Notes under the pieces: generated by a model | The model's database searches: none | What the model was told of the DNA's origin: nothing | What the model saw: only the letters and a program-made list of their open reading frames with translations | Position numbers and translations under genes: made by a program | Shown here: one piece after another, positions 7,525 through 13,460 of the stretch | Layout of the letters: every line of letters starts with the position of its first letter | Numbering within the stretch: the first letter of the stretch is position 1 | Assembly: GCF_020216885.1 (NCBI RefSeq) | Contig: NZ_JAIWON010000080.1 | Location: forward strand, 1-13,460 | Direction of reading: 5' to 3' | Length of the DNA: 13,460 nt | Source of the DNA: Zymomonas sp. | Lineage (GTDB): Bacteria > Pseudomonadota > Alphaproteobacteria > Sphingomonadales > Sphingomonadaceae

Positions 7525-8067
7525 ATGGCACGCCCCAAAACCATTGACAGGGAAAGGGTCTTGAAGTCTGCAGAACAACTGGTTCAAAGAGCAGGCGCAA
7601 CAGCCATGACTCTTGATGCAGTGGCCAAAGAGGCGGGCATTACCAAGGGTGGGCTACAATATTGTTTCGGTAGCAAAGACGATTTGATTACGGCTTTGAT
7701 TGACCGTTGGATTGCTGCTTTTGATTATGAAGTAAAGGCATATAGCCGATCGGATGATAGTCCAGCCGGAAAAGCCCGCGCCTATGTGCAGGCATCCAGC
7801 CAGATTGATGATGCCACTAGCGCCCGCATGGTAGGCATGCTGGTGACGTTACTGCAATCGCCCAATCATCTGAAAAAAATACAGGCATGGTATGCCGGAT
7901 GGATGGAGAAAAATTTGGGACAATCCGAAGAGGCAAGGCATATCCGCACCATGCTTTTCGCAGCCGAGGGCGCTTTTTTATTAAGGAGCCTTGGCTTTAT
8001 CAAAATGTCGGAAAGCGAATGGGCGACCGTGTTTGACGATATCAAAAAACTGGTGCCGGTAGCCTAG
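7525..8067 (+). CDS. TetR/AcrR-family transcriptional regulator
   Basis: TetR-family proteins are dimeric, ligand-responsive DNA-binding regulators, most often repressors. This 180-residue protein has the typical N-terminal helix-turn-helix: VLKSAEQLV (12-20), then TLDAVAKEAGITKGGLQYCF (29-48) with the recognition helix, and a KDDLITALI segment (51-59). The C-terminal part (about 75-180) is helical and of the kind often seen in regulators of efflux or lipid genes, but the ligand cannot be told from sequence. GAGG at 7516-7519 supports the ATG at 7525. A 6-bp dyad overlaps its promoter, suggesting autoregulation. shc starts 39 bases downstream on the same strand with no terminator between, so the two are probably cotranscribed; the divergent J-domain operon shares the upstream region. 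Whether it controls hopanoid synthesis is an inference from position. Confidence 0.9.
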   Translation: MARPKTIDRERVLKSAEQLVQRAGATAMTLDAVAKEAGITKGGLQYCFGSKDDLITALIDRWIAAFDYEVKAYSRSDDSPAGKARAYVQASSQIDDATSARMVGMLVTLLQSPNHLKKIQAWYAGWMEKNLGQSEEARHIRTMLFAAEGAFLLRSLGFIKMSESEWATVFDDIKKLVPVA

Positions 8068-8106
8068 GCTGGTCGTGCATCATTCAAATAAATTTATCTG
8101 TTTCGT

Positions 8107-10284
8107 ATGGGTATTGACAGAATGAATAGCTTAAGTCGCTTGTTAATGAAGAAGATTTTCGGGGCGGAAAAAACCTCGTATAAACCAGCTTCCGATACCA
8201 TCATCGGAACGGATACCCTGAAAAGACCGAACCGGCGGCCTGAACCGACGGCAAAAGTCGATAAAACGATATTCAAGACTATGGGGAATAGTCTGAATAA
8301 TACCCTTGTTTCAGCCTGTGACTGGCTGATTGGACAACAAAAACCCGATGGTCATTGGGTCGGTGCCGTGGAATCCAATGCTTCTATGGAAGCAGAATGG
8401 TGTCTGGCCTTGTGGTTTTTGGGTCTGGAAGATCATCCGCTTCGTCCAAGATTGGGCAACGCCCTTTTGGAAATGCAGCGGGAAGATGGCTCTTGGGGGG
8501 TTTATTTTGGCGCTGGAAATGGCGATATCAATGCCACCGTTGAAGCCTATGCCGCCTTGCGGTCTTTGGGGTATTCTGCCGACAATCCGGTTTTGAAAAA
8601 AGCCGCTACATGGATTGCCGAAAAAGGCGGATTGAAAAATATCCGCGTCTTCACCCGATATTGGCTGGCTTTGATCGGGGAATGGCCTTGGGAAAAGACC
8701 CCTAACCTGCCGCCTGAAATTATCTGGTTTCCTGATAATTTTGTCTTTTCGATTTATAATTTTGCCCAATGGGCGCGGGCAACCATGGTGCCGATTGCTA
8801 TCCTGTCCGCGAGACGGCCAAGCCGACCATTACGCCCAGAAGACCGTTTGGATGCGTTATTTCCCGAAGGCCGACAGAATTTTGATTATGAATTGCCGAA
8901 AAAAGAAGGCATCAATCTTTGGTCGCAATTCTTCAGAACCACTGACCGTGGATTACATTGGGTTCAGTCCAATCTGTTAAAGCGTAATGGGTTGCGTGAA
9001 GCCGCTATCCGTCATGTTTTGGAATGGATCATCCGGCATCAGGATGCCGATGGTGGTTGGGGTGGGATTCAACCGCCTTGGGTCTATGGTTTGATGGCGT
9101 TACATGGTGAAGGTTATCAGCTTTATCATCCGGTAATGGCCAAGGCCTTGTCTGCTTTGGATGATCCCGGTTGGCGGCATGACAGAGGCGAGGCTTCTTG
9201 GATACAGGCCACCAATAGTCCGGTATGGGATACAATGTTGGCCTTGATGGCGTTAAAAGATGCCAAGGCTGAGGATCGTTTTACGCCGGAAATGGATAAG
9301 GCCGCCGATTGGCTGTTGGCTCGACAGGTCAAAGTCAAAGGCGATTGGTCAATCAAATTGCCCGATGTTGAACCCGGTGGATGGGCATTTGAATATGCCA
9401 ATGATCGTTATCCCGATACCGATGATACCGCCGTCGCTTTGATTGCCCTTTCCTCTTATCGCGATAAGGCGGAGTGGCAAGCAAAAGGCGTTGAAGACGC
9501 GATTACCCGTGGCGTTAACTGGTTGATCGCGATGCAAAGCGAATGTGGCGGTTGGGGTGCCTTTGATAAGGATAATAACAGAAGTATCCTTTCTAAAATT
9601 CCTTTCTGTGATTTCGGAGAATCTATTGATCCGCCTTCAGTCGATGTGACGGCGCATGTCTTGGAGGCTTTTGGCACCTTGGGACTGTCCCGCGATTTAC
9701 CGGTTGTCCAAAAAGCGATTGAGTATGTTCGTTCTGAACAGGAATCTAACGGCGCTTGGTTTGGCCGTTGGGGCGTTAATTATATCTATGGCACCGGTGC
9801 GGTTCTTCCTGCTTTGGCAGCGATCGGTGAAGATATGTCCCAGCCTTATATCACGAAGGCTTGTGATTGGCTGGTCGCGCATCAGCAGGAAGATGGCGGT
9901 TGGGGCGAAAGCTGTTCTTCCTATATGGAAATTGACTCTATCGGGAAAGGATCAACGACCCCTTCCCAAACCGCTTGGGCAGTCATGGGATTGATCGCCG
10001 CCAATCGTCCCGAAGATTACGAAGCCATTGCCAAAGGATGCCATTATCTGATTGATCGCCAAGAACAAGATGGTAGCTGGAAAGAAGAAGAGTTCACCGG
10101 CACCGGATTCCCTGGTTATGGCGTGGGTCAGACGATCAAGTTGGATGATCCGGCTTTGTCGAAACGTTTGCTTCAAGGCGCTGAACTGTCACGTGCCTTT
10201 ATGCTGCGTTATGATTTTTATCGGCAATTCTTCCCGATTATGGCGTTAAGTCGGGCAGAGAGACTGATTGATTTGAATAATTGA
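8107..10284 (+). CDS. shc: Squalene-hopene cyclase
   Basis: Shc is a monotopic membrane enzyme that cyclises squalene to hopene and hopanol, the core of hopanoid lipids. The 725-residue protein has the catalytic DTDD at 437-440 (general acid D439), and QW-type repeats such as GSWG (128-131), GGWGGIQPPW, GGWGAF (481-486) and GGWGES in the two alpha-barrel domains. Length and F486, the residue studied for citronellal cyclisation, agree with my recollection of Z. mobilis SHC1. No hpn genes flank it, unlike the second cyclase of that species, which I recall being in an hpn cluster. Compared with the Alicyclobacillus enzyme it has about 50 extra, Lys/Arg-rich residues at the N-terminus. No Shine-Dalgarno sequence precedes 8107; in-frame ATGs at 8122, 8146 and 8281 are alternatives, but 8281 leaves only a few residues before the first conserved helix. 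The gene ends with tandem stops TGA TAG. Confidence 0.97.
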   Translation: MGIDRMNSLSRLLMKKIFGAEKTSYKPASDTIIGTDTLKRPNRRPEPTAKVDKTIFKTMGNSLNNTLVSACDWLIGQQKPDGHWVGAVESNASMEAEWCLALWFLGLEDHPLRPRLGNALLEMQREDGSWGVYFGAGNGDINATVEAYAALRSLGYSADNPVLKKAATWIAEKGGLKNIRVFTRYWLALIGEWPWEKTPNLPPEIIWFPDNFVFSIYNFAQWARATMVPIAILSARRPSRPLRPEDRLDALFPEGRQNFDYELPKKEGINLWSQFFRTTDRGLHWVQSNLLKRNGLREAAIRHVLEWIIRHQDADGGWGGIQPPWVYGLMALHGEGYQLYHPVMAKALSALDDPGWRHDRGEASWIQATNSPVWDTMLALMALKDAKAEDRFTPEMDKAADWLLARQVKVKGDWSIKLPDVEPGGWAFEYANDRYPDTDDTAVALIALSSYRDKAEWQAKGVEDAITRGVNWLIAMQSECGGWGAFDKDNNRSILSKIPFCDFGESIDPPSVDVTAHVLEAFGTLGLSRDLPVVQKAIEYVRSEQESNGAWFGRWGVNYIYGTGAVLPALAAIGEDMSQPYITKACDWLVAHQQEDGGWGESCSSYMEIDSIGKGSTTPSQTAWAVMGLIAANRPEDYEAIAKGCHYLIDRQEQDGSWKEEEFTGTGFPGYGVGQTIKLDDPALSKRLLQGAELSRAFMLRYDFYRQFFPIMALSRAERLIDLNN

Positions 10285-10292
10285 TAGTATGG

Positions 10293-10334
10293 GGACGGAG
10301 GCGTTTTTTCAAAAAAGACAAATCCGTCCTATTT
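10293..10334 (+). terminator. Probable terminator of tetR-shc
   Basis: GGACGGA at 10293-10299 pairs with TCCGTCC at 10323-10329, and inside the loop a run of six T faces a run of six A, giving a second stem. Only a short tract (TATTTT) follows, so termination may be weak. Confidence 0.6.
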
Positions 10335-10596
10335 TCGAGGATCGAGGTTAAAAGGATAAGAACCGCTCTCTTTGATCGGACAGATTACTGGATATTTTAA
10401 AATGGAAAGCCGTTATCCCTCGAAATTTTTACCGATCCCTTAAGACCTTGATCTATCCAAAGAGAGGCGCGATTATCGCCTTGTAATGCGGGATATTTTT
10501 CCAAGAATTTTCTTTAAGAATAGTCGTTAAAATCCCGTCATTCTGCCGTTTTTCGAGCATAAAAATAAAAATCAGTCTGGAAAATTTTTAAATCAT
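10331..10596. other. Gene-free interval with complementary segments
   Basis: No coding region of useful length is seen on either strand between the shc terminator and the bolA leader. Several segments are complementary: CTCTCTTTG (10366-10374) with CAAAGAGAG (10458-10466), GATCGG (10374-10379) with CCGATC (10432-10437), and TTTCGAGG (10333-10340) with CCTCGAAA (10418-10425). The first two nest into one interrupted stem; the third would cross it. This could be a structured small RNA or only leader and spacer DNA. Promoter elements for bolA must lie at its right end. Confidence 0.35.
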
Positions 10597-10640
10597 CTCA
10601 ATTTAGAATAGGCTGTTATCGCGATAACCCCAAAATTGAG
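10597..10640. promoter_or_regulatory. Nested palindrome upstream of bolA, overlapping its ribosome binding site
   Basis: A 14-bp perfect palindrome, GTTATCGCGATAAC (10615-10628), sits between the arms of an outer 8-bp inverted repeat, CTCAATTT (10597-10604) and AAATTGAG (10633-10640). The right outer arm includes the first three bases of the bolA Shine-Dalgarno sequence GAGGGA (10638-10643). A possible -10 box, TAGAAT at 10604-10609, would put the transcription start at the edge of the inner palindrome. It may be an operator, an RNA element, or both. Confidence 0.55.
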
Positions 10641-10649
10641 GGAAATTTT

Positions 10650-10955
10650 ATGAATATGTCCAGCCCATCCGACAATAATGAAGCCCCAATAGCGCGTTTA
10701 ATACGAAAACGCTTGGAGGCCGCTTTCTCGCCGGAGACGCTGGTCATCGAAGATGATAGCAACAAACATGCAGGCCATGCCGGTCATCCGCATCGGAGCG
10801 AAAGCCATTTTACGGTAACTCTTGTTGCCCAAGCATTTGAAAATGAAAGCCGAATCAGTCGGGAAAGAATGGTTCACAAGGCGTTAGGCGACCTGTTACC
10901 CGACCGGATTCATGCTTTGAGACTGAAACTCAGCACGCCTTTAAGGCAGGAATAG
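10650..10955 (+). CDS. bolA: BolA family protein
   Basis: BolA-like proteins partner with monothiol glutaredoxins and bind or transfer [2Fe-2S] clusters; some also affect morphology and stress gene expression. The 101-residue protein shows the family core: IARLIRKRLEAAF (14-26), LVIEDDSNKHAGHAGH (31-46), the SHFTVTLVA strand (52-60), and the conserved ERMVHKAL (72-79) with the likely cluster-ligand histidine H76, ending in IHALRLKLSTP. The first ten residues are polar and probably disordered. GAGGGA 6 bases upstream fixes the ATG at 10650, with a second ATG two codons later. The gene stands alone: hisG begins 88 bases downstream, and a palindrome-rich leader lies upstream. In many alphaproteobacteria a bolA gene lies beside the J-domain/cobS/cobT cluster; here it is about 3 kb away, separated by tetR and shc. 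Confidence 0.92.
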   Translation: MNMSSPSDNNEAPIARLIRKRLEAAFSPETLVIEDDSNKHAGHAGHPHRSESHFTVTLVAQAFENESRISRERMVHKALGDLLPDRIHALRLKLSTPLRQE

Positions 10956-11043
10956 CCTGACTTCTCTTGTATCTGTTTTTTTTCGCCTTTTTATGTCGCC
11001 TTTTCTTGCTGAATAGGGCTTCAAGGGGTATGGAACCTCCATC

Positions 11044-11712
11044 ATGACTAAACCGCTTGTCTTTGCTATCCCGAAAGGTCGTATTCTGAAAGAGGCGCTT
11101 CCTATGTTGGAGGCCGCCGGTATCATTCCTGAGCCGGCCTTTTTGGATAAAGAAAGCCGGTTGCTGCAATTCAAAACAAACCGCCCCGATATCGAAATTA
11201 TTCGGGTTCGCGCCTTTGATGTTGCAACTTTTGTTGCGCATGGGGCTGCCCAGATGGGTATTGTCGGTTCCGATGTTATTGAAGAATTCAGCTATCCCGA
11301 GCTTTATGCGCCAGTTGACCTTGATATCGGTCACTGTCGTCTTTCTATAGCGGAGCCGAAAAGGCTTGCGAAAGATGATGACCCACGGGAATGGAGCCAT
11401 GTCCGTGTTGCTACCAAATACCCGCATTTGACGCATCGACATTTCGAGGCTCGCGGGGTTCAGGCTGAGTGTATTAAGCTCAATGGTGCGATGGAAATCG
11501 CCCCTGCTCTGGGTCTTGCGGGCCGGATTGTCGATCTCGTCTCGTCAGGGCGCACCTTGGAAGAAAACGGGTTGGTTGAAGTCGAAAAAATTATGCCGAT
11601 TTCCGCTCGTCTTATCGTCAACCGTGCCGCGTTTAAAATGCGGGCAGGCGATATTGCGCCCTTGGTTGAAAATTTCCGCCGTTTGGTAGGAGTTGCGGAT
11701 AATGTTGCTTAA
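11044..11712 (+). CDS. hisG: ATP phosphoribosyltransferase, short form (HisG)
   Basis: HisG joins ATP and PRPP in the first committed step of histidine synthesis. At 222 residues this is the short type, which lacks the C-terminal ACT-like regulatory domain and works as a complex with HisZ, a paralogue of histidyl-tRNA synthetase. Visible motifs are FAIPKGRI near the N-terminus (7-14), [10 protein letters not shown] (72-81), and the PRPP-binding loop [14 protein letters not shown] (164-177). No hisZ is in this window, so it must lie elsewhere if the pathway is complete. The ATG at 11044 has no well-spaced ribosome site: AAGGGG at 11023-11028 is 15 bases away. No other in-frame start is near. 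The stop overlaps hisD by 11 bases, so the two are translationally coupled. Feedback inhibition by histidine would act through HisZ. Confidence 0.96.
   Translation: MTKPLVFAIPKGRILKEALPMLEAAGIIPEPAFLDKESRLLQFKTNRPDIEIIRVRAFDVATFVAHGAAQMGIVGSDVIEEFSYPELYAPVDLDIGHCRLSIAEPKRLAKDDDPREWSHVRVATKYPHLTHRHFEARGVQAECIKLNGAMEIAPALGLAGRIVDLVSSGRTLEENGLVEVEKIMPISARLIVNRAAFKMRAGDIAPLVENFRRLVGVADNVA
11687..11692 (+). promoter_or_regulatory. Ribosome binding site of hisD, inside hisG
   Basis: TAGGAG ends 9 bases before the ATG at 11702. It directly touches the in-frame TTG at 11693, which is therefore too close to be the start. Confidence 0.65.
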
Positions 11713-12994
11713 ATTAGATAGCCGTAAGGCTGATTTTGAAGCTGATTTTACTCGGTTAGTGGATGAAAGACGGGAAAGCGAAGGCGATGTTTCCCGTGAT
11801 GTCTCGGCTATTATTGCCGATGTCAAAAAACGCGGTGATGTCGCTATTGCCGAATTGACCCAGAAATTCGATCGTCATGATCTGAATAAGGGTGGGTGGC
11901 AGCTGACCCAAGAAGAAATCAAGAAGGCTTGTGACTCCTTGCCTTCGGAATTGATGGACGCTTTGAAACTGGCCGCGACCCGTATTCGTCACTGCCACGA
12001 AAACCAGCTGCCTGAAAGCAGCGAGATGACCGATGCCGCTGGCGTTCGCATGGGTGTTCGTTGGCAGGCCGTTGAAGCCGCCGGTCTTTATGTTCCCGGT
12101 GGACGGGCTGCTTATTGTTCATCTGTTTTGATGAATGCGGTTCCGGCTAAAGTCGCCGGTGTAAAGCGTCTGGTGATGGTTACCCCGACCCCCGATGGTT
12201 TTGTTAATCCGGCGGTGATTGCCGCTGCTGTCATTTCCGAAGTCGATGAAATCTGGAAAATTGGTGGCGCGCAGGCTGTCGCGGCTTTGGCGTTGGGAAC
12301 CGAAAAGATTAAGCCGGTTGATGTCGTTGTGGGCCCCGGTAACGCTTGGGTAGCAGAAGCCAAGCGTCAGCTTTACGGTCAGGTCGGCATTGATATGGTT
12401 GCAGGCCCGTCTGAAATCGTGGTGGTTGCCGATAAGGACAACGATCCTGAATGGTTAGCCGCCGATCTTTTGAGTCAGGCTGAACATGACCCGACCAGCC
12501 AGTCGATTTTGATTTCTGATTCCGAAGATTTGATCGAAAAAACGATCGAAGCGGTTGGAAGACGACTGGAAAAGCTGGAAACCCAAAAGGTTGCTCGCGA
12601 AAGCTGGGACAAACACGGCGCCACTATTTTGGTGCAATCTTTGGATGAAGCCCCTGCTTTGGTTGACCGTCTGGCACCGGAACATCTTGAATTGGCGGTG
12701 GCTGATCCTGATGCTTTATTTGCCAATGTGCACCACTCTGGTTCGGTCTTCCTTGGCCGTTATACGCCAGAAGCCATTGGTGATTATGTCGGGGGCCCAA
12801 ATCATGTTTTGCCAACCGGTCGTCGTGCGCGTTTCTCTTCTGGATTGTCGGTTATCGACTTTATGAAGCGCACCACCTATCTTAATTGCTCGCAAGAGGC
12901 TTTAAGTAAGATTGGCCCTGCGGCCGTGACTTTGGCAAAGGCTGAAGGCCTGCCTGCTCACGCTGAATCTGTGATATCAAGGCTTAATAAATAA
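11702..12994 (+). CDS. hisD: Histidinol dehydrogenase
   Basis: HisD is a zinc enzyme that oxidises histidinol to histidine in two NAD-dependent steps, the last of the pathway. Counted from the ATG at 11702 the protein has 430 residues and the catalytic residues fall one or no position from their E. coli numbers: zinc ligands Q259, H262, D361 and H420, and catalytic E327 and H328 in PEHLEL. Other family segments are VPGGRAAY (131-138), [12 protein letters not shown] (211-222), [11 protein letters not shown] (234-244) and GPNHVLPTG (365-373). A TTG at 11693 would add three residues but has no room for a ribosome site. The gene overlaps hisG by 11 bases and nusB by one base. This hisG-hisD-nusB order indicates a single transcript linking histidine synthesis to a general transcription factor. 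Confidence 0.96.
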   Translation: MLLKLDSRKADFEADFTRLVDERRESEGDVSRDVSAIIADVKKRGDVAIAELTQKFDRHDLNKGGWQLTQEEIKKACDSLPSELMDALKLAATRIRHCHENQLPESSEMTDAAGVRMGVRWQAVEAAGLYVPGGRAAYCSSVLMNAVPAKVAGVKRLVMVTPTPDGFVNPAVIAAAVISEVDEIWKIGGAQAVAALALGTEKIKPVDVVVGPGNAWVAEAKRQLYGQVGIDMVAGPSEIVVVADKDNDPEWLAADLLSQAEHDPTSQSILISDSEDLIEKTIEAVGRRLEKLETQKVARESWDKHGATILVQSLDEAPALVDRLAPEHLELAVADPDALFANVHHSGSVFLGRYTPEAIGDYVGGPNHVLPTGRRARFSSGLSVIDFMKRTTYLNCSQEALSKIGPAAVTLAKAEGLPAHAESVISRLNK

Positions 12995-13460
12995 TGGCGC
13001 AAGCGCAAAAACGCCCTCATAAAAACGCCCGTTCGGCAGCCAGATTGGCTGCCGTTCAGGCACTCTATCAACGTGAAATGGAAAAAACGCCGCTCAACAT
13101 TCTGTTGGATGAATTCCATCAGTATCGTTTGGGAGCGACCATTGAAGACGCGACATATACCAAAGCAGAGCCGAGCTTTTTTGACGATATCGTCAGAGGT
13201 GTTGGTGCGCGTTGTGAAGAAATAGATCGCGTTATTTCTGAAAATCTATCGGAAAGATGGAGCCTCGATCGCTTGGATCGTCCGATGCGCCAGATTTTGC
13301 GTGCCGGAACGTATGAATTACTGGCTCGTCCCGATATTCCAACCGCAACAGTTATCAGCGAATATATTGACGTTGCGAATGCCTTCTATGACCGTCAAGA
13401 AAAGAATTTTGTGAACGGTTTGCTAGATACGGTTGCCAAGAAACTGCGTTCATCAAATAA
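12994..13460 (+). CDS. nusB: Transcription antitermination factor NusB (3' end cut by window edge)
   Basis: NusB binds NusE (ribosomal protein S10) and boxA RNA to form antitermination complexes on rRNA operons. The frame from the ATG at 12994 is open for 155 codons to the window edge, without a stop; NusB proteins are about 140-160 residues, so little is missing. Family features are the Arg-rich start with SAARLAAVQALYQREM, the FFDDIVRGV segment, the LSERWSLDRLDRPMRQILRAG stretch in the second half, then ELLARPDIPTATVISEYIDVA and the FVNGLLD helix near the end. The start overlaps the hisD stop (TAATG), implying translational coupling. A basic, Lys/Ala-rich end is visible. Confidence 0.94.
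   Translation, partial: MAQAQKRPHKNARSAARLAAVQALYQREMEKTPLNILLDEFHQYRLGATIEDATYTKAEPSFFDDIVRGVGARCEEIDRVISENLSERWSLDRLDRPMRQILRAGTYELLARPDIPTATVISEYIDVANAFYDRQEKNFVNGLLDTVAKKLRSSN

Noticed and set aside
6940..7587. 215-codon leftward frame across the J-domain gene, promoter region and start of tetR
   Set aside because: It overlaps two genes with clear domain signatures and crosses a promoter region; no domain seen.
11030..11047. Five-codon open frame overlapping the hisG start, considered as a his leader peptide
   Set aside because: It contains no histidine codons, its ribosome site would be only one base away, and no attenuator hairpin is seen.
1..13460. Search for insertion sequences, phage genes, CRISPR arrays, tRNA genes and defence systems
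   Set aside because: No transposase, integrase, regularly spaced repeats, cloverleaf or defence-type protein was seen; all sizeable frames are core genes.

Overview
The window looks like chromosomal DNA of an alphaproteobacterium of the Sphingomonadales and most probably Zymomonas mobilis. The strongest evidence is a 725-residue squalene-hopene cyclase whose length and residue numbering (DTDD at 437-440, F486) agree with what I recall of the Z. mobilis enzyme SHC1. Supporting evidence is a sphingomonad-type DnaE start, the alphaproteobacterial dnaJ-like/cobS/cobT cluster, a short-form HisG, moderate GC content and AT-rich intergenic DNA. No database could be searched, so the species call rests on recognition. 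I see no mobile element, CRISPR array, tRNA or rRNA.

Layout. Positions 1-501 (minus) hold the first 167 codons of dnaE, the replicative DNA polymerase III alpha subunit. A 351-base AT-rich gap follows, and then feoA-feoB (plus, 853-3083), a ferrous iron uptake pair. ssb (3180-3758, plus) comes next and ends at a strong hairpin terminator that can serve both strands. Converging on it is a minus-strand operon, read from 7390 down to 3886: a zinc-motif J-domain protein, cobS (MoxR-like AAA+ ATPase) and cobT (VWA/MIDAS protein). A divergent promoter region (7391-7524) with two similar inverted repeats separates this operon from a TetR-family regulator (7525-8067, plus) and the closely following shc gene (8107-10284). 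After a likely terminator there is about 320 bases without a gene but with several complementary segments, then bolA (10650-10955), and then the tightly packed hisG-hisD-nusB (11044 to the right edge).

How the genes work together. feoA/feoB import Fe(II). BolA-family proteins usually act with monothiol glutaredoxins in iron-sulfur handling, but nothing here links bolA to feoAB beyond proximity. Shc makes hopanoids, the sterol-like lipids that are abundant in Zymomonas membranes; the adjacent TetR gene is a plausible regulator. CobS and CobT are the chaperone half of aerobic cobaltochelatase, yet no cobN or other cobalamin gene is present here. dnaE, ssb and nusB are housekeeping genes, and hisG/hisD catalyse the first and last steps of histidine synthesis.

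Most of the window is ordinary core genome and I did not find a clear new defence, mobile or biosynthetic system. The points most worth a second look are non-coding: the paired ATTCC/GGAAT repeats around the TetR promoter, the nested palindrome that overlaps the bolA ribosome binding site, the 16-bp hairpin between feoB and ssb, and the possibly structured 10331-10596 interval. The J-protein/CobS/CobT module without CobN is the most interesting protein-level question.
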